Positions 53,302 through 62,067 are shown, counted from the stretch's first letter. The stretch: 64,000 bases of DNA from Cobetia amphilecti (GCF_030010415.1 NZ_JASCSA010000015.1), one strand, 5' to 3'. A program made the numbers and translations. The notes: a model not told the origin generated them from the letters alone.

Positions 53302-53360
53302 GACTGATGTCAGGGACTGATGACACAGGCGCTGATGACACAGGCGCTGATGACAGGGAT
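53302..53360 (-). repeat. 15-16 bp tandem repeats after the second dctP
   Basis: Units based on GCTGATGACACAGGC recur at 53315, 53331 and 53346, with a shorter degenerate unit at 53302. The array abuts the stop codon of dctP at 53360. Confidence 0.8.
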
Positions 53361-54388
53361 CAGCGCGCGTCGGCTAGGGCGGTCTGGAACTGCGTCACCA
53401 CGTCTGCGTCAAGCGCCTGGGTGTGCTGCTGGATCACCGGTGCCAGAGCCTCACGCATGCGCTGGCGCTCACTGTCCGCGACCACGTTGACGGCCATCTT
53501 CTTCTCAAGGGCACTCAGCAATTCCTCGTTCAGGGCGCGGCTCTGTTCGCGCTGATAGAGCGTGGCTTCACGGGCGGCCTCGCGGACCAGCTGGCGCTGC
53601 GCCTCATCGAGTGACTCCATGAAGCCGGCTGAGGCGACCAGCACCAAGGCGTCATAGGCATGCGCGGTGCGCGAGAGGTACTTCTGGACCTCGAAGAAGC
53701 GTTTGGCGTCGATCACGGTGTAGGGGTTTTCCTGGCCATCCACCGTGCGGGTCTCCATGGCGGTAAACAGCTCATTGACCGACATGGGCACGGCGTTGGC
53801 ACCCAGCCCATTGAAGAGGTCGATGTAGAGCGCGTTCTGCATGGTGCGGATCTTGAGGCCTTCGATGTCCTCGAGCGTCTCGATGGGGCGGCGGCTGTTG
53901 GTCATGTGACGGAAGCCGTTTTCCCAGTACTCGAGTGCCACCAGCTGCTTGTCATCGAGGCTTGCGAGCAGGGCTCGGCCGGCCTCGCCATCCAGCACCG
54001 CGTCCGCATGTGCACTGTCATCGAACTGGAAGGGCAGGCTGACGATGTTGAAGTCAGGATTGAGGCTGCTGAGGGTCGCGGTGGACGGTACGGTGAAATC
54101 CAGAGTCCCGGACTGCAGCATCGAGGTCATGTTGACGTCGTTGCCCAGAATGCCGTTGGAGAACACCTTGACGGTGATCTCGCCGTCGGATCTTTCCTCG
54201 ACGAGTTGTGCGAACTTCTTGGCCCCCAGCGTCTGCGGGTGGGCATCCGGCAGGCTGGTGCCCATACGCGCGGTGATCTCGGCGTGGGCAGTGGTCGCGA
54301 AAGTCAGCATCAGTCCCAGCGTGGAGACCGTCTTGAGCAGGGCTTTGTTGGTCAGAGCTTTATGGGACAGGGCGTGGTGGGTAAGCAT
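53360..54388 (-). CDS. TRAP substrate-binding protein DctP (second of three)
   Basis: This 342-aa binding protein has a long signal peptide ending in LMLTFATTAHA and DctP text: FSNGILGNDVNMTSMLQSG, YWENGFRHMTNSRRPI, LKIRTMQNALYIDLF (conserved Arg) and ELFTAMETRTVDGQENPYTV. I chose the ATG at 54388 with AAGGA upstream. An upstream in-frame extension exists but is a Thr/Ala low-complexity read-through (TSTATTAIATTTASITTT) and not a signal peptide. Confidence 0.92.
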   Translation of the reverse strand: MLTHHALSHKALTNKALLKTVSTLGLMLTFATTAHAEITARMGTSLPDAHPQTLGAKKFAQLVEERSDGEITVKVFSNGILGNDVNMTSMLQSGTLDFTVPSTATLSSLNPDFNIVSLPFQFDDSAHADAVLDGEAGRALLASLDDKQLVALEYWENGFRHMTNSRRPIETLEDIEGLKIRTMQNALYIDLFNGLGANAVPMSVNELFTAMETRTVDGQENPYTVIDAKRFFEVQKYLSRTAHAYDALVLVASAGFMESLDEAQRQLVREAAREATLYQREQSRALNEELLSALEKKMAVNVVADSERQRMREALAPVIQQHTQALDADVVTQFQTALADAR

Positions 54389-54456
54389 GGCGAATTCCTT
54401 GCAAGTTGTTGTTATAGAAGCTGTCGTTGTGGCAATCGCTGTCGTGGCGGTCGAGG

Positions 54457-55491
54457 TCATTCCGGCCCGTCGGTAGCGCTCAAGCGGTAGCGGCGCACGG
54501 CGTTGTCACAGAACAGCTTGAGGCGGTGTTCGGGGCTCAAGGAGCGGCTGAGGTCCTTGAAGGACTGCAACAGCGTATCGAGTGAGGTCACCAGTCCATC
54601 GACCGGGAAGTTGCTGGCGAACATCACGCGGTGGACTCCGAAATGGCGCAGCACGATGGCAAAGACCTCACGGTTGTCTTCCAGCCGCCAGGGCTGACCC
54701 GTGATGCCGAGACCCGAGAACTTGATCATCACCTGTGGCCAAGCGGCGACCTTGGCGAGGGCCCGTGACCACTGACGCAGGGTGTCGGGATGACGGTCAC
54801 CGGGCACGCCGGCGTGATTGATCACCACCGGCATCTCGGGGTGGCGGTCCAGCAGAGGCAGCAGTTCCTCGAGGTGCCACCAGGGCACCTGCAGCTCGAA
54901 GATCAGCCCGCGCCGCGCGACTTCACTGATGCCGTACTGATAACGCGGGCAGCGCAGCGAGCCGGGCATGGTTTGGGTGGCAAGCCTCGGGTCATGACGT
55001 TCCAGCGCGGTCGGCTTGTGGCGAATGCCCATGACCAGGCTGCCTCTGGGGGTACGTGGCTCACACAGCGTTGCGAGTTGCTCGGCGATGTCGTCCTGAT
55101 CCAGCCAGGCCTGGGCGATCATGGCATTCGGCCAGCCGGTCTCGCGGGCAGTCTCCTCGACCCAGCGCACTTCCTTGAGTGCATCGCCTCGCGCCCATTC
55201 CGCTTCCATGTAGACGCAGCCCATCACGCGATGCATCTTTCCCGCCGCCATGAGGTGCTCGGCAGGCAGGTAGGGGCGACGAATCGCGGCATAGTCGCCG
55301 TAGCGGAAGGGGATCATTGGCTCATCGCACAGCCAAGGGTGGTAATTGCGCGTCGGGTCCCAGACATGCATGTGGGCATCGATGATCGGCAGGTCATCAT
55401 CCTGCTGCGTGGCCAGATAGCGCTCGCGTTGCTCGCCCAGTTCGGCAAGAGACGCAGGCATCACCGGGGATTGGAGTGAGTCAGAGAGCAT
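54457..55491 (-). CDS. Amidohydrolase-2 family protein (sugar lactonase-like)
   Basis: This 344-aa COG3618-type enzyme has HxH in PIIDAHMHVWDPTRNYHPWL, FRYGDYAAIRRPYLP, a barrel His in VVINHAGVPGDRHPD and RVMFASNFPVDGLVT at the C-terminal metal or acid position (Asn in place of Asp). It is a likely lactonase giving a free aldonate for the dehydratase. It is 38 bp downstream of one dctP gene. The paralogue at 47874 shares the same motifs but is too different to be a recent duplicate. Confidence 0.87.
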   Translation of the reverse strand: MLSDSLQSPVMPASLAELGEQRERYLATQQDDDLPIIDAHMHVWDPTRNYHPWLCDEPMIPFRYGDYAAIRRPYLPAEHLMAAGKMHRVMGCVYMEAEWARGDALKEVRWVEETARETGWPNAMIAQAWLDQDDIAEQLATLCEPRTPRGSLVMGIRHKPTALERHDPRLATQTMPGSLRCPRYQYGISEVARRGLIFELQVPWWHLEELLPLLDRHPEMPVVINHAGVPGDRHPDTLRQWSRALAKVAAWPQVMIKFSGLGITGQPWRLEDNREVFAIVLRHFGVHRVMFASNFPVDGLVTSLDTLLQSFKDLSRSLSPEHRLKLFCDNAVRRYRLSATDGPE

Positions 55492-55529
55492 GGCGAGCTT
55501 CCTTCCAGTGGCGAGTCAGGCGAGCGTGA

Positions 55530-56528
55530 TCAGTGGGCGAGAGCGGCGTCGATGCGTTCCAGCAGTTCGCTGCCGTGCTTGGCGGTGAACTCGGCGCGCA
55601 CCGGCTCGGCGACCTTGGCTCGCATGCTGGCGGTATCAGGTTCGCGTACGACCTGCATGCCCTGTTCCTCGAGGAAGGCCAGATCGCCCTGTTCATTGTC
55701 ATGATTGAGCTGGCGCTGATAGCGGGCCGCTTCGCGGGCTTCTTCCCTGATCAGCGTCTGCAGTTCGGGGGCGAGGCTGTCGAACGTCTGCTTGTTCATG
55801 ATCAAAGGCGCGGCGGTATAGGCATGCGCGGTCAGCGACAGATGGTCCTGCACCGAATACAGGTTGGCGGAGCGAATCAGGCTGACCGGATTCTCCTGGC
55901 CATCCACGGTGCGGGTTTCCAACGCGGTATAAAGCTCCGCGAAGGGCATCGGGGTCGGGTTGGCGCCGAGGGCCTGGAAGGCGGCGATATGCGCCGGGTT
56001 CGGGGTGGTGCGCAGCGTCAGGCCGCTGATGTCATCGGCGGTTTCTACCGCGCGGCGCGAGTTGGTCAGGTTGCGGAAACCAATTTCCCAGAAGGCGAGC
56101 CCTTCGATCTGCTGAGGCTGCATGGCAGTCAGCAGATCCTGACCGACCTCGCCGTCCAGTACCTGATAGGCCTGCTCGCGGGTGTCGAACAGGAAGGGCA
56201 GGTCCAGCACGTTGAGCTCGCTGACCAGACCACTGAAGTAGGGATTGCCGGAGAGCTCCAGATCGATGGTGCCGCTGCGGACACCGGAAATCATCGCCTG
56301 GTCATTGCCCAGCTGGCCGTTGGGGAAGATCTTGACCGTCAATTCTCCCGCGCTGCGCTCAGCGAGACGTTCGGCGAAGCGCTCGGCGGCCAGATGCTGC
56401 GAATCGGTGACCGGGTGGGCATGCGCGAAGGTCAGCGAGGTGGCGGCAGTGGCGGTGCCTGTCATCGCCAGGCTGAGCAGGGCGGCGGACAGGAGGGTGG
56501 CGGTGGTGTGGTGGCGTGAGGTTGTCAT
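55530..56528 (-). CDS. TRAP substrate-binding protein DctP (first of three)
   Basis: This 332-aa binding protein has a signal peptide (LLSAALLSLAMTGTATA) and DctP text: FPNGQLGNDQAMISGVRSG, AFWEIGFRNLTNSRRAVET, LTLRTTPNPAHIAAF (conserved Arg) and ELYTALETRTVDGQENPVSL. AAGGG precedes the ATG. It is nearest to the enzyme genes and therefore a good candidate for binding the pathway substrate. Confidence 0.92.
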   Translation of the reverse strand: MTTSRHHTTATLLSAALLSLAMTGTATAATSLTFAHAHPVTDSQHLAAERFAERLAERSAGELTVKIFPNGQLGNDQAMISGVRSGTIDLELSGNPYFSGLVSELNVLDLPFLFDTREQAYQVLDGEVGQDLLTAMQPQQIEGLAFWEIGFRNLTNSRRAVETADDISGLTLRTTPNPAHIAAFQALGANPTPMPFAELYTALETRTVDGQENPVSLIRSANLYSVQDHLSLTAHAYTAAPLIMNKQTFDSLAPELQTLIREEAREAARYQRQLNHDNEQGDLAFLEEQGMQVVREPDTASMRAKVAEPVRAEFTAKHGSELLERIDAALAH

Positions 56529-56578
56529 GGCGAAACCCTTTTCTCGTTATTGTCGTGATGCATTGGCGGCGTGTTGAC

Positions 56579-56629
56579 GCTGGTGCTGCTGGTGTTGCTG
56601 GTGTTGCTATTGGTACTGCTGGTGCTGCC
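56579..56629 (-). repeat. GCTGGTGTT-type degenerate repeat upstream of dctP
   Basis: Tandem variants of GCTGGTGCT/GCTGGTGTT, a 9-base motif with trinucleotide character, fill the middle of the spacer between the dctP and AraD1-type genes. Confidence 0.7.
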
Positions 56630-56703
56630 GGGATCAGGGCCGTGTGATGGCGGAAATCTCAAGACCCTGATCCTTGCTCTACTTCAGTGTTGATCGGCAG
56701 TGT

Positions 56704-57717
56704 TCACAGCACCGCCATGGCGGATGGCTGCTCCGCTTGGTTGTCGTGGGACTCGAACGCGACCGGGTTGCGCAGCGCGCGCCCGAAGGTCGGCAGTTCG
56801 ATCTCGAAGCGGTCTCCCTCCTGCACCTTGATCTGATCGGCGAAGCTCAGCGTGGCGGTCCCGAAGAAGTGCACATGCAGGTCACCGGGCGCGCGGAACT
56901 GGGCGTACTTGAAGTGGTGGTGTTCCAGGTTGGCCAGGCTGTGGGCCATGTTGGCCTCACCGGTCAGGAAGGGCTTCTCCCACAGGGTCTGGCCTTCGCG
57001 AGTGATGCGGCTGGTGCCTTCCAGGTGTTGGGGCAGTTCGCCGATCAGCAGCTCAGGCCCGTAGCTGCAGGCGCGCAGCTTGGAGTGGGCCAGCCACAGG
57101 TAGTTGGCGCGCTCGGTGATGTGGTCGGAGAACTCGTTGCCCACGGCGTAGCCGATACGGTGCGGCTGGCCATTGGCATCGTTGAGGTACAGGCCGACCA
57201 GCTCGGGCTCTTCGCCGGCATCCTCGGCGAAGGCCGGCACGCTGATCGCGGTTTCCGGCGCGACCACGATGCTGCCGTCACCCTTGTAGAACCATTCCGG
57301 CTGCGCGCCGACCTGACCCGCGGCGGGCTTGCCGCCCTCGAGGCCCATGCGGAACATGCGCATCGAGTCGGTGACGTTGGCGTCATTCTCGCTCTGTGCC
57401 TGGGCGGCGGCATGCATGGCATCGCGGGTGTCAGCACTGCCCAGGTGGGTCAGGCCGGTGCCGGTGACGGTGCAGCGCGCGCGGTCGGGGTGGGTGACCG
57501 GCGGCAGCAGTTCGCGGCGGTCGATCGCCTGCTTGTAGTCGACCAGGGTGTGCGAGTAGTGCTGTTCGATCAGCGCGCTGAGCCCGATGCCCAGCTCGAT
57601 GGCGCGGGAGGCCAGCTCATAGGTGCCACCGGGGAAGTCGAGCAGGCGCAGCTGGTCGCGGCTTTCGACCACGGCGACCCGCGGGCCATTGGCGGTGCGA
57701 AGTTGGACGAGTCTCAT
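56704..57717 (-). CDS. araD1: AraD1/GguC-type FAH-fold dehydratase (2-keto-3-deoxy-sugar acid)
   Basis: This 337-aa protein belongs to the fumarylacetoacetate-hydrolase fold, AraD1 (GguC) family. Members convert 2-keto-3-deoxy-pentonates to 2-ketoglutarate semialdehyde. Seen are GTGLTHLGSADTRDAMH, EWFYKGDGSIVVAPE, AEDAGEEPELVGLYLN (metal-binding acidic residues) and GYAVGNEFSDHITE. It fits between the sugar-acid dehydratase at 57728 and the semialdehyde dehydrogenase at 46251. GAGGAAG precedes the ATG. The stereochemistry of the substrate cannot be read from sequence. Confidence 0.87.
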   Translation of the reverse strand: MRLVQLRTANGPRVAVVESRDQLRLLDFPGGTYELASRAIELGIGLSALIEQHYSHTLVDYKQAIDRRELLPPVTHPDRARCTVTGTGLTHLGSADTRDAMHAAAQAQSENDANVTDSMRMFRMGLEGGKPAAGQVGAQPEWFYKGDGSIVVAPETAISVPAFAEDAGEEPELVGLYLNDANGQPHRIGYAVGNEFSDHITERANYLWLAHSKLRACSYGPELLIGELPQHLEGTSRITREGQTLWEKPFLTGEANMAHSLANLEHHHFKYAQFRAPGDLHVHFFGTATLSFADQIKVQEGDRFEIELPTFGRALRNPVAFESHDNQAEQPSAMAVL

Positions 57718-57727
57718 GATGGCTTCC

Positions 57728-58900
57728 TCATTCGATGATGTTGAACTGATCGAAGTAGTCGCTGTTCAGCTCGAGGCCCAAACCCGGGGTCTCTTCGTCG
57801 AGGTCGATGAAGCCGTTCACCGGCTCCGGGTCGCCCTTGAAGATGTAGTAGAAGAGCTCGTTGCCGATCTCGACATCATGCACCGGGAAGTACTCACTCA
57901 TCGGAGAGGCCAGTGAGGCCATGGTCAGGTGGTAGTTGTGCATCTGGCCGGCGTGCGGGATGACCGGCACGCTGAAGGACTCGGCGAGGGCGTTGATCTT
58001 GCGCGCGGCGGTGATGCCACCGACCCGGTTGGTGTCGTACTGGATGACGGAGACGGCGCGCTTTTCCAGCAGCTGGCGGAAGCCGTAATGGGTGAATTCG
58101 TGCTCGCCGCCGGAGATGGGAATGCTGGTCAGCTGATTGAGTTCGGCGTAGCCATCGATGTCATCGGCGATCACCGGCTCTTCCAGCCAGCGCGGCTGGA
58201 AGCGTTCCAGCTTCGGCAACATGCGCTTGGCGTAGTCCAGGTTCCAGCCCATGTAGCACTCGAGCATCAGGTCGACATCCTCGCCGATGACCTCACGCAC
58301 AGCGGCCACGCTATCCAGGTTGGCACGCACACCTTCGACCCCATCACGCGGACCGTAGCCGAAGCGCATCTTCATGGCGGTGAAGCCTTGATCCAGATAG
58401 GACTGGGCCTCTTCCTGCATGTCCTTGAGGTCGGTGCGGTAGAGCTTGGAGGCGTAGCAGGGAATCTTCTCCTTGGTACGTCCGCCCAGCAGCTTGAAGA
58501 CCGGCTTGCCGACCGCCTTGCCCATGATGTCCCAGATGGCGATGTCGACGCCGGAGATGGCGGCCATGCCGATGCCCTTGCGGCCCCAGGCGTGGGTGGA
58601 GCGGTACATGCGCTGCCACAGGTATTCGTAGTCGAAGGGGTCCTGACCGATGAGCAGCGGCGTGAGGTACTGATCGATGATCGCCTTGGCGATGCGCGGC
58701 GCCAGCGCCACGTTGCCCAGCCCGACCAGGCCGTTGTCGGTCTCGATCTCCACTACCGTCCAGCCGTGGAAGCGGAAGGTGCCCATCGAGTCGCCCTTGT
58801 CCCATAGCTCGTCCATGGCGTTGGAGCAGAAGTGGGCGGTCGGGGGGACGGTGTGGCCTTTCCATTCGAAGACGCGGGTTCTGACGTTGGTGATCTTCAT
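57728..58900 (-). CDS. Enolase-superfamily sugar-acid dehydratase (rhamnonate-dehydratase-like)
   Basis: This 390-aa mandelate-racemase/enolase-superfamily protein most resembles the L-rhamnonate dehydratase group. Its metal ligands lie in DLMLECYMGWNLDY, RWLEEPVIADD and PISGGEHEFTHYG, and its base is the His of VIPHAGQMHNYHLTM. The first ligand appears to be Glu where RhmD has Asp (LMLDCW). The N-terminal capping domain has HFCSNAMDELWDKG. It would remove water from an aldonate to give a 2-keto-3-deoxy acid. It is the second gene of the operon. The specific aldonate is unknown. Confidence 0.87.
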   Translation of the reverse strand: MKITNVRTRVFEWKGHTVPPTAHFCSNAMDELWDKGDSMGTFRFHGWTVVEIETDNGLVGLGNVALAPRIAKAIIDQYLTPLLIGQDPFDYEYLWQRMYRSTHAWGRKGIGMAAISGVDIAIWDIMGKAVGKPVFKLLGGRTKEKIPCYASKLYRTDLKDMQEEAQSYLDQGFTAMKMRFGYGPRDGVEGVRANLDSVAAVREVIGEDVDLMLECYMGWNLDYAKRMLPKLERFQPRWLEEPVIADDIDGYAELNQLTSIPISGGEHEFTHYGFRQLLEKRAVSVIQYDTNRVGGITAARKINALAESFSVPVIPHAGQMHNYHLTMASLASPMSEYFPVHDVEIGNELFYYIFKGDPEPVNGFIDLDEETPGLGLELNSDYFDQFNIIE

Positions 58901-58960
58901 CGAATTATCCTTGTTGTGGATGGCGTTGATTCAGGTTCATGAGCGAGAGGCGTGGTCACA

Positions 58961-59989
58961 TCAGGCAGAAGCGGTCTCGAGGCGCAGCGCACGCAGGTTG
59001 GTGCCCATGCGCTTGGCGATCGCGAAGGCATTGCGGGTCGGGTTGACGTCCGCCTTGCCCTGACCGGCGATATCGAAGGCGGTGCCGTGGGCCGGCGTGG
59101 TGATGGGAATAGGCAGGCCGCCCTGGACGGTGACGCCGGACTTGAAGCCCAGCAGCTTGATCGCGATCTGCCCCTGGTCGTGGTACATGGTCACGATGGC
59201 GTCGTACTCGCCATCGCGCGCCTTGATAAATATGGTGTCGGCCGGGAAGGGGCCCTCGACCGGGTAGCCCTGTTCATTGCAGCGCGCGACGGCCGGCGCG
59301 ATGACGTCGATTTCCTCGCGCCCACAGGTGCCACCTTCACCACCGTGGGGATTGAAGGCGGCGACGGCGATGCGCGGGCGTTCGAAGCCGGCCAGTTTCA
59401 GCGAGTCATGAATCAGCTGGCTGGCGGCGATGATGCGCTCCTGGGTGACGTACTCGGCGGCGTCCTTGAGCGGGATGTGCGAGGAGATGCGCGAGGTCCA
59501 CAGCGTCCCCAGGGTGTTGAACTCGCAGAAATAGCCCTCGACTCCCAGTTTCTCCGCGAAGAAGTGCAGCTCGTCCTCATGCCCCAGACCGCCTTTCTTC
59601 ATCGACAGCTTGTTGAGCGGCGCGAAGCAGATGGCGTCGACTTCCTCATTCTGGGCCGCCTCCAGGCAGCGGGACAGCACCGCGAGGGTCGAGGCGCCAC
59701 AGGCGGCGCCTTCCTCAGCCAGCGTCACATCCTGCTGCGCCACGCTTTCCACCAGCATCAATGACAGGCCTTCATGCTGGCGGGCCTCGGCGAAGCTTGC
59801 GACGCGCGGCAGCTGGGTGAAGAGACCGGCCTGGCGTTGGCCCTGCTCCCACAGCCACTGATCGCCGACCAGCACGCTGTGGGTTTCGGCGAATTGCTCG
59901 GGTTCTGCGACCAGGCGCGCGATCAGCTCCGGACCGATACCGGCGGGGTCACCAAGAGTGAGGGCAATGACAGGGCGTGTTGCTGACAT
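58961..59989 (-). CDS. PdxA-family dehydrogenase (PdxA2-like)
   Basis: This 342-aa protein is of the 4-hydroxythreonine-4-phosphate dehydrogenase family. The metal-binding His residues are in WTSRISSHIPLKDAAEY, TMYHDQGQIAIKLLGF and ITTPAHGTAFDIAGQG. I chose the ATG at 59989 (MSATRPVIALTLGDPAGIGP); an upstream Met 17 codons earlier lacks the family start. PdxA2 members act on threonate/erythronate 4-phosphates and normally sit beside a DUF1537 kinase, which is absent here. It may act on an unphosphorylated acid, as TphB-type members do. It is the first gene of the operon, downstream of two palindromes. Confidence 0.88.
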   Translation of the reverse strand: MSATRPVIALTLGDPAGIGPELIARLVAEPEQFAETHSVLVGDQWLWEQGQRQAGLFTQLPRVASFAEARQHEGLSLMLVESVAQQDVTLAEEGAACGASTLAVLSRCLEAAQNEEVDAICFAPLNKLSMKKGGLGHEDELHFFAEKLGVEGYFCEFNTLGTLWTSRISSHIPLKDAAEYVTQERIIAASQLIHDSLKLAGFERPRIAVAAFNPHGGEGGTCGREEIDVIAPAVARCNEQGYPVEGPFPADTIFIKARDGEYDAIVTMYHDQGQIAIKLLGFKSGVTVQGGLPIPITTPAHGTAFDIAGQGKADVNPTRNAFAIAKRMGTNLRALRLETASA

Positions 59990-60051
59990 GTGAATTCCAG
60001 CCTTGTGAGAGTTGGCGTTGTTGTTGGTTTCTTCAATCAATTCGCACTTTA

Positions 60052-60078
60052 TGGTCTGCTGGTTGGTTTACCAGACCA
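60052..60078. promoter_or_regulatory. GntR-type operator at the sugar-acid operon promoter
   Basis: TGGTCTG (60052-60058) and CAGACCA (60072-60078) form perfect arms, with CTGGT/ACCAG (60059-60063, 60070-60074) nested inside. FadR-type regulators bind such short GT/AC-rich dyads. It lies about 65 bp upstream of the PdxA-family start. Confidence 0.65.
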
Positions 60079-60182
60079 GTTGAGATAAAAATTAGCCGAG
60101 CCCACGCTGATCGGTCAAGGTTTTCTCGAAAATTGCGACCATGGTCGGTTTGTGGATGCGTGATATGCGGTTGTCGGTTATG

Positions 60183-60203
60183 CTGGTATGAAATCTATAC
60201 CAG
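60183..60203. promoter_or_regulatory. Operator palindrome before the GntR gene
   Basis: CTGGTAT-gaaatct-ATACCAG is a perfect 7-bp inverted repeat ending 10 bases before the GntR ATG and just before its GGAGG. It shares the CTGGT/ACCAG core with the site at 60052-60078, so one regulator probably binds both. Confidence 0.75.
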
Positions 60204-60213
60204 TGGAGGCTGC

Positions 60214-60942
60214 ATGAAGCAGACGCCTTTCGCCTTCGAGAAAGCGCTGAAGAATCAGACCAAGAAGGAAATTCTCGCCGACAAGCTCATCGAGATGATC
60301 CTGACGGGCCTGCTGCGCGATGGAGATGAGCTGCCCAGCGAGCGTGAACTGGCGCAGTTGTTTGAGGTGAGTCGTGAGACGGTGCGCGGTGGGCTGGCGC
60401 TGTTGACGGGCTATGGCCTCTTGAATGTCTCGCACGGCAGCAAGTCACGGGTCTGCGCCAGTGAGGCCGTGATCGACAGCTTCCGCAATCATCCCGCGCG
60501 TCAGCAGGGGGATGAGCTTAACAACCTGGATATCGAGAGCGTCTTCGAGAGCCGGATCGTGGTGGAATCGGCCATCGCCCGCCGCGCCGCGCGGCATATC
60601 GATGAGGTCGGGCTCAAGAAGCTGGACGCCTTGCTGGAAGCCCAGTCACAGCACTTCGACTCGCCGGTGAACTTCCAGCTCTCGGATCAGAACTTCCATC
60701 ACGTCATCGCCGAATACTCGCGCAACGAGATCCTGATCCGCTATGCCGATGAGCTTTATACCTACGCGCTCAACATTCGCCGCCAGGTCATGGCCGAACA
60801 CGGCTCGATCAAGCGCAGCTATGAAGAGCATGTGCGTATTGTCGAGGCGCTACGTGCCGGTGACCCGGATGCTGCTGAACGCGCCATGCTCTCGCATATC
60901 GATAGCGTGTATTACACGACGAAGGACAAGATGAAGCATTGA
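60214..60942 (+). CDS. GntR/FadR-family (FCD) regulator of the sugar-acid operon
   Basis: This 242-aa regulator has an N-terminal winged helix (DGDELPSERELAQLFEVSRE then VRGGLALLTGYGLL) and an FCD effector domain with metal-binding residues in FHHVIAEYSRNEIL and EEHVRIVEALRAGD. I chose the ATG at 60214 with GGAGG upstream; the longer open frame runs back through the promoter and lacks family similarity. It is divergent from the operon and flanked by matching palindromes. It is probably a repressor released by a pathway intermediate. Confidence 0.92.
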   Translation: MKQTPFAFEKALKNQTKKEILADKLIEMILTGLLRDGDELPSERELAQLFEVSRETVRGGLALLTGYGLLNVSHGSKSRVCASEAVIDSFRNHPARQQGDELNNLDIESVFESRIVVESAIARRAARHIDEVGLKKLDALLEAQSQHFDSPVNFQLSDQNFHHVIAEYSRNEILIRYADELYTYALNIRRQVMAEHGSIKRSYEEHVRIVEALRAGDPDAAERAMLSHIDSVYYTTKDKMKH

Positions 60943-62067
60943 TCACTTCGCATTGCCAGACTCTTCAATCCATTCCTGCTTCAGTACATCCATCAATTCT
61001 TCCGCTGGCATTGCCCTGGCCAGCGGGGCCCCTTGCCCCGCCCATTGCGCCCCGAAACCGGTTTCCCCTTTTGATCTGGCTGCGGCGTTGAGCGCCTTGC
61101 CTGCCGCGTAGCTCAGAGGATAGTCCGGTGGGGTGAGGCGTGAAGGTTCCTCCATCAGGCTGGCGAATCGGTTGGCGAGAATGCGCGCGGGACGGCCCGA
61201 GACGATCGAGGTCATTCGCGTGTGATGCGCTGCTGACCCGGTGAGTGCGTCTCGATAGGCGTCATCGGCGCTGGGTTCCGGGCAGGCGATGAAGACGGTG
61301 CCGAGCTGTGCCGCCACGGCGCCACATGCGAGAGCAGCGGCAATGCCCGCACCATCCATGATGCCGCCCGCGGCGATGATCGGCAGGTGCGTCTCATGTA
61401 CCAGCAGCCGTGTCAGTGCGGCAGTACTCAGCTCGGCATCTGCGGCTTGTGGATCGAACATGCCGCGATGTCCCCCGGCTTCAAACCCTTGCGCCACGAT
61501 GGCGTCCAGACCAGCTCGTTCAATGGCGATGGCTTCCTCAAGGCAGGTCGCCGTTGCGAAGAGCGAGATGCCCGCTGTCTTCAAGGCAGCAATGGCCTGC
61601 GAAGAGGGGAGTCCGAAGTGGAAGCTGACAATCGGCGGACGAGTCTCGAGTAACATCGCCAACATGTCAGGATCATCGGCAAAGCTGGTATAGAGCGCAT
61701 CGAGCTGGGTAGGAGGCTCTGTGTCGAAGGCCTGGAAGTGAGGGGCCAGCCATTTGAGCCATTCCGTTTGACGTTCTGTGTCATGAACGGGGGCCTGATG
61801 CACGAAGACATTGATGTTGAAGGGCTTGTCGGTCAGTGACTGCAACTCTTGGATCATGCGGCGTGCGCCTGCTGCATCAGTGGCTCCTGCTCCCAGCGAG
61901 CCCAGTCCACCGGCATTGCAGACAGCGGCCGCCAACTGTGGAGTCGAGACCCCGGCCATCGGGGCCTGGATGATCGGCAGCTCGACACCCAGCAGCTCGC
62001 CCATGGACGTGCGTTTGCTGTCGGGATTGAGGCTGATTGAGCCACTGCTTCCCGCTGCTTGCTGCAT
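60943..62067 (-). CDS. Nitronate monooxygenase / NPD-family flavoprotein
   Basis: This 374-aa FMN-barrel protein has LPIIQAPMAGVSTPQLAAAV, the FMN-phosphate motif AQGFEAGGHRG, IAAGGIMDGAGIAAALACGA and GTVFIACPE, typical of class I nitronate monooxygenases (2-nitropropane dioxygenase). GAGGAGA precedes the ATG. Its stop codon abuts the stop of the convergent GntR gene with no spacer. The physiological role, such as detoxifying nitronates, is inferred from the family. Confidence 0.88.
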   Translation of the reverse strand: MQQAAGSSGSISLNPDSKRTSMGELLGVELPIIQAPMAGVSTPQLAAAVCNAGGLGSLGAGATDAAGARRMIQELQSLTDKPFNINVFVHQAPVHDTERQTEWLKWLAPHFQAFDTEPPTQLDALYTSFADDPDMLAMLLETRPPIVSFHFGLPSSQAIAALKTAGISLFATATCLEEAIAIERAGLDAIVAQGFEAGGHRGMFDPQAADAELSTAALTRLLVHETHLPIIAAGGIMDGAGIAAALACGAVAAQLGTVFIACPEPSADDAYRDALTGSAAHHTRMTSIVSGRPARILANRFASLMEEPSRLTPPDYPLSYAAGKALNAAARSKGETGFGAQWAGQGAPLARAMPAEELMDVLKQEWIEESGNAK

